NCBI GenBank assembly: GCA_964432835.1
Contig: CAYSPA010000001.1
Location: 1 to 49,204, forward strand
Length of the DNA: 49,204 nucleotides
Direction: 5' to 3'
Source: B18-G2 sp964432835
Lineage (GTDB): Archaea; Thermoplasmatota; E2; DHVEG-1; B18-G2
Under the pieces are notes generated by a model. The model searched no databases. It was not told the origin of the DNA and saw nothing but the letters and a program-made list of their open reading frames with translations. Below are positions 47,822 through 49,204 of this stretch, piece by piece. Every line of letters starts with the position of its first letter. Within the stretch, counting starts at the first letter, position 1. A program made the position numbers and the translations under genes.

Positions 47822-49138
47822 CTAACCCATCCTCTTGAGGGGTTTACTGAGATGGCGCCTGGCGCACGGCGGCACCTCGTAGAAACCTTCCTTTAAATCC
47901 CTGTCGAGAATCTCATACCTGGCATCCTTTTCATCCTTTGTGGAGCCGCACCTCTTGCATCTGTAACCTTTGCCTTTACCCATGGATTTCATGTGGATTC
48001 CGCACTTCTCACAGACCGGATTTTCAACCTTAACTCTTACAGTTGAGAGATTCTTTATACGAATCTTCTCTATATTGATGGTGAAGGGCTTTTCTCTCAC
48101 ACCTCCATAGACCTCTACTCTATCACCCCTTTTCAATTTCCTTATGATATTCCTGAATCCTTTTGTTGGTTCATAAGCTGTGCAATCTATTGAACCGGTT
48201 CCATCACCGATACTAAATATAACATGTCCACCCTCTATTGTGAAGGGCTCTCTATCCACTGTCCCCTCAATGATGACAGATTGGTAAGGTTTCACTTCGG
48301 ATATCTTCTTTCTCTGCAGGTGCTCATCCGTTCCCTGATTCGTTTCGTAAATCATCCAGCCCAGGTAGTTCTCTGATATCACCATTTCTTTTGCCTTCAT
48401 AAGATCACCTGGCTCATCACCCCTGATTCCGAAAAGTATTGGGCAAGGCGAGTTCGGGGTTATGAGTATCCTCTTTTCTTCATAGTCATAGTTGTCGAAA
48501 GTTGAATTGATAGCTTTGTCCATTTTTATGACGGATTCCTCTTTCACATCCCTCTCTTTACCCCATTTTTCCCTGTGCCTGTAGGATATCAGCTCGTAGG
48601 TTTTATCCCCGGGTTCCCATGAGATCGCAGCTGTGGCTCCTATGAGACCTCTTCCGTTTTTATACCCTCTGTATACGACGCCATTACTGTCCAGCACCCT
48701 TATAACATCATTCAGATGAAGCACATCCTTCACTCCTCGCTCATAGAGAGTTCTATCAAACCTTTTTCCCGTTATCACAAAACCCGGATTCGTTTTTTCA
48801 TCCGCCAGAAAAGCCTGTTTCTCCACCTCTTCTCTAACTATGTTTTCGATCACCGCAATATCTGCATCATCATTTCCATTCGTGAAGGCGAACAGTTTTT
48901 TACCTTCGAACTCCCCTATCAGTATCTCTCTGCCATTCCCTCTTCCTGCTCTTATGGCGACGGCACCATTACCCCTCGTTTTCCATGGGATGTTGGGATT
49001 CAGTCTCACCAGTCTCGGATATCCTATTATATCTATCCCATTCTCAATAAGTTTCTTGACAATCGTGTAACAGATGTATGTGGTACATCCCCCATCCTTG
49101 GAATCCGTGTCATCTATCCCTATCCAGACCATTTCCAT
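47822..49138 (-). CDS. tiaS: tRNA(Ile2) agmatinylcytidine synthetase TiaS
   Basis: 438 residues from the ATG at 49138; a start at 49189 would lie upstream of the TATA box. The N-terminal kinase-like part begins VWIGIDDTDSKDGGCTTY. An OB-fold region (about 270-350) and a C-terminal zinc ribbon follow (CEKCGIHMKSMGKGKG, CKRCG). TiaS attaches agmatine to C34 of tRNA-Ile(CAU) with ATP so that it reads AUA codons; it is found across archaea and is essential where tested. Confidence 0.95.
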   Translation of the reverse strand: MEMVWIGIDDTDSKDGGCTTYICYTIVKKLIENGIDIIGYPRLVRLNPNIPWKTRGNGAVAIRAGRGNGREILIGEFEGKKLFAFTNGNDDADIAVIENIVREEVEKQAFLADEKTNPGFVITGKRFDRTLYERGVKDVLHLNDVIRVLDSNGVVYRGYKNGRGLIGATAAISWEPGDKTYELISYRHREKWGKERDVKEESVIKMDKAINSTFDNYDYEEKRILITPNSPCPILFGIRGDEPGDLMKAKEMVISENYLGWMIYETNQGTDEHLQRKKISEVKPYQSVIIEGTVDREPFTIEGGHVIFSIGDGTGSIDCTAYEPTKGFRNIIRKLKRGDRVEVYGGVREKPFTINIEKIRIKNLSTVRVKVENPVCEKCGIHMKSMGKGKGYRCKRCGSTKDEKDARYEILDRDLKEGFYEVPPCARRHLSKPLKRMG

Positions 49139-49154
49139 TCCGTTAGTTCTTCCT

Positions 49155-49168
49155 CCATATAAATCTTT
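49155..49168 (-). promoter_or_regulatory. TATA box for tiaS
   Basis: The minus strand reads TAAAGATTTATATG, 17-30 bases before the ATG at 49138. This supports the chosen start and a nearly leaderless message. Confidence 0.5.
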
Positions 49169-49204
49169 ACACGGGTTCTTTGCATCCAACAGAAAGATTT
49201 ATAT
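49157..49204. repeat. 12-bp inverted repeat of TATA-like elements at the window end
   Basis: ATATAAATCTTT (49157-49168) and AAAGATTTATAT (49193-49204) are perfect reverse complements. The first serves tiaS; the second would serve a rightward gene starting beyond the window. Confidence 0.5.

Noticed and set aside
1..49204. CRISPR array, insertion sequence or prophage
   Set aside because: No spaced direct repeats, transposase, integrase or phage structural genes were seen on either strand.

Overview
The window comes from a thermophilic archaeon of the euryarchaeal side of the tree. Evidence: reverse gyrase, endonuclease Q, TiaS, group II geranylgeranylglyceryl phosphate synthase, a split two-subunit GMP synthase, an archaeal SRP RNA, a C/D-box guide RNA, a tRNA without encoded CCA, and TATA boxes about 25 bases upstream of start codons at many genes (several probably leaderless). 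GC is moderate and genes are densely packed in short operons on both strands. The exact lineage cannot be fixed from the window. Group II GGGPS argues against Archaeoglobales; an uncultured thermophilic lineage is likely. There is no CRISPR array, no insertion sequence and no prophage.

Layout. 1-6.6 kb: secreted or membrane proteins of unknown function, an OsmC-like protein, and a leftward EndoQ / GNAT / M20 peptidase operon. 6.7-7.4 kb: tRNA-Ala(GGC), SRP RNA and a small membrane ORF, all leftward. 7.5-11.9 kb: M32 carboxypeptidase, DUF424, then a leftward operon of an unknown protein, ThyX, a riboflavin-pathway reductase and a Mut7-C protein. 12-17.4 kb: ten overlapping genes for a proton/sodium-pumping membrane arm like that of Mbh hydrogenase (MnhE, F, G, MbhD, MbhE, MnhB, C, D, MbhI, NuoH/MbhM), but with no catalytic hydrogenase subunits. 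17.7-19.2 kb: two more secreted proteins. 19.4-23.6 kb: a C/D-box sRNA in the leader of class II ribonucleotide reductase, followed by cobalamin adenosyltransferase and thioredoxin reductase, which supply its cofactor and probably its reductant. 23.6-28.2 kb: leftward KaiC-like ATPase / HTH protein / reverse gyrase. 28.4-33.1 kb: GGGPS, UbiX, GMP synthase subunits, PurE, ThiC. 33.1-35 kb: an AttH/CrtC-like secreted protein and a decayed GH114-type gene. 35-38.2 kb: HD phosphohydrolase, a CitD-CitE fusion and CitF.

The most interesting region is 38.5-42.8 kb. A ribbon-helix-helix regulator, ATP sulfurylase, a DHH phosphoesterase, a sulfotransferase-like protein, APS kinase and a TauE/SafE permease lie in one tight rightward run. 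Together they could import sulfate (or another anion), activate it to APS and PAPS, transfer sulfate to an acceptor and remove the by-product PAP. This looks like a self-contained sulfation cassette rather than sulfate respiration, because no APS, PAPS or sulfite reductase is present in the window. A perfect 16-bp palindrome sits at its predicted transcription start.

The right end (42.8-49.2 kb) has a zinc alcohol dehydrogenase, a radical SAM protein with a small Cys-rich partner and an HTH regulator, a DUF1858 protein, a thioredoxin-CcdA-like fusion, and TiaS.
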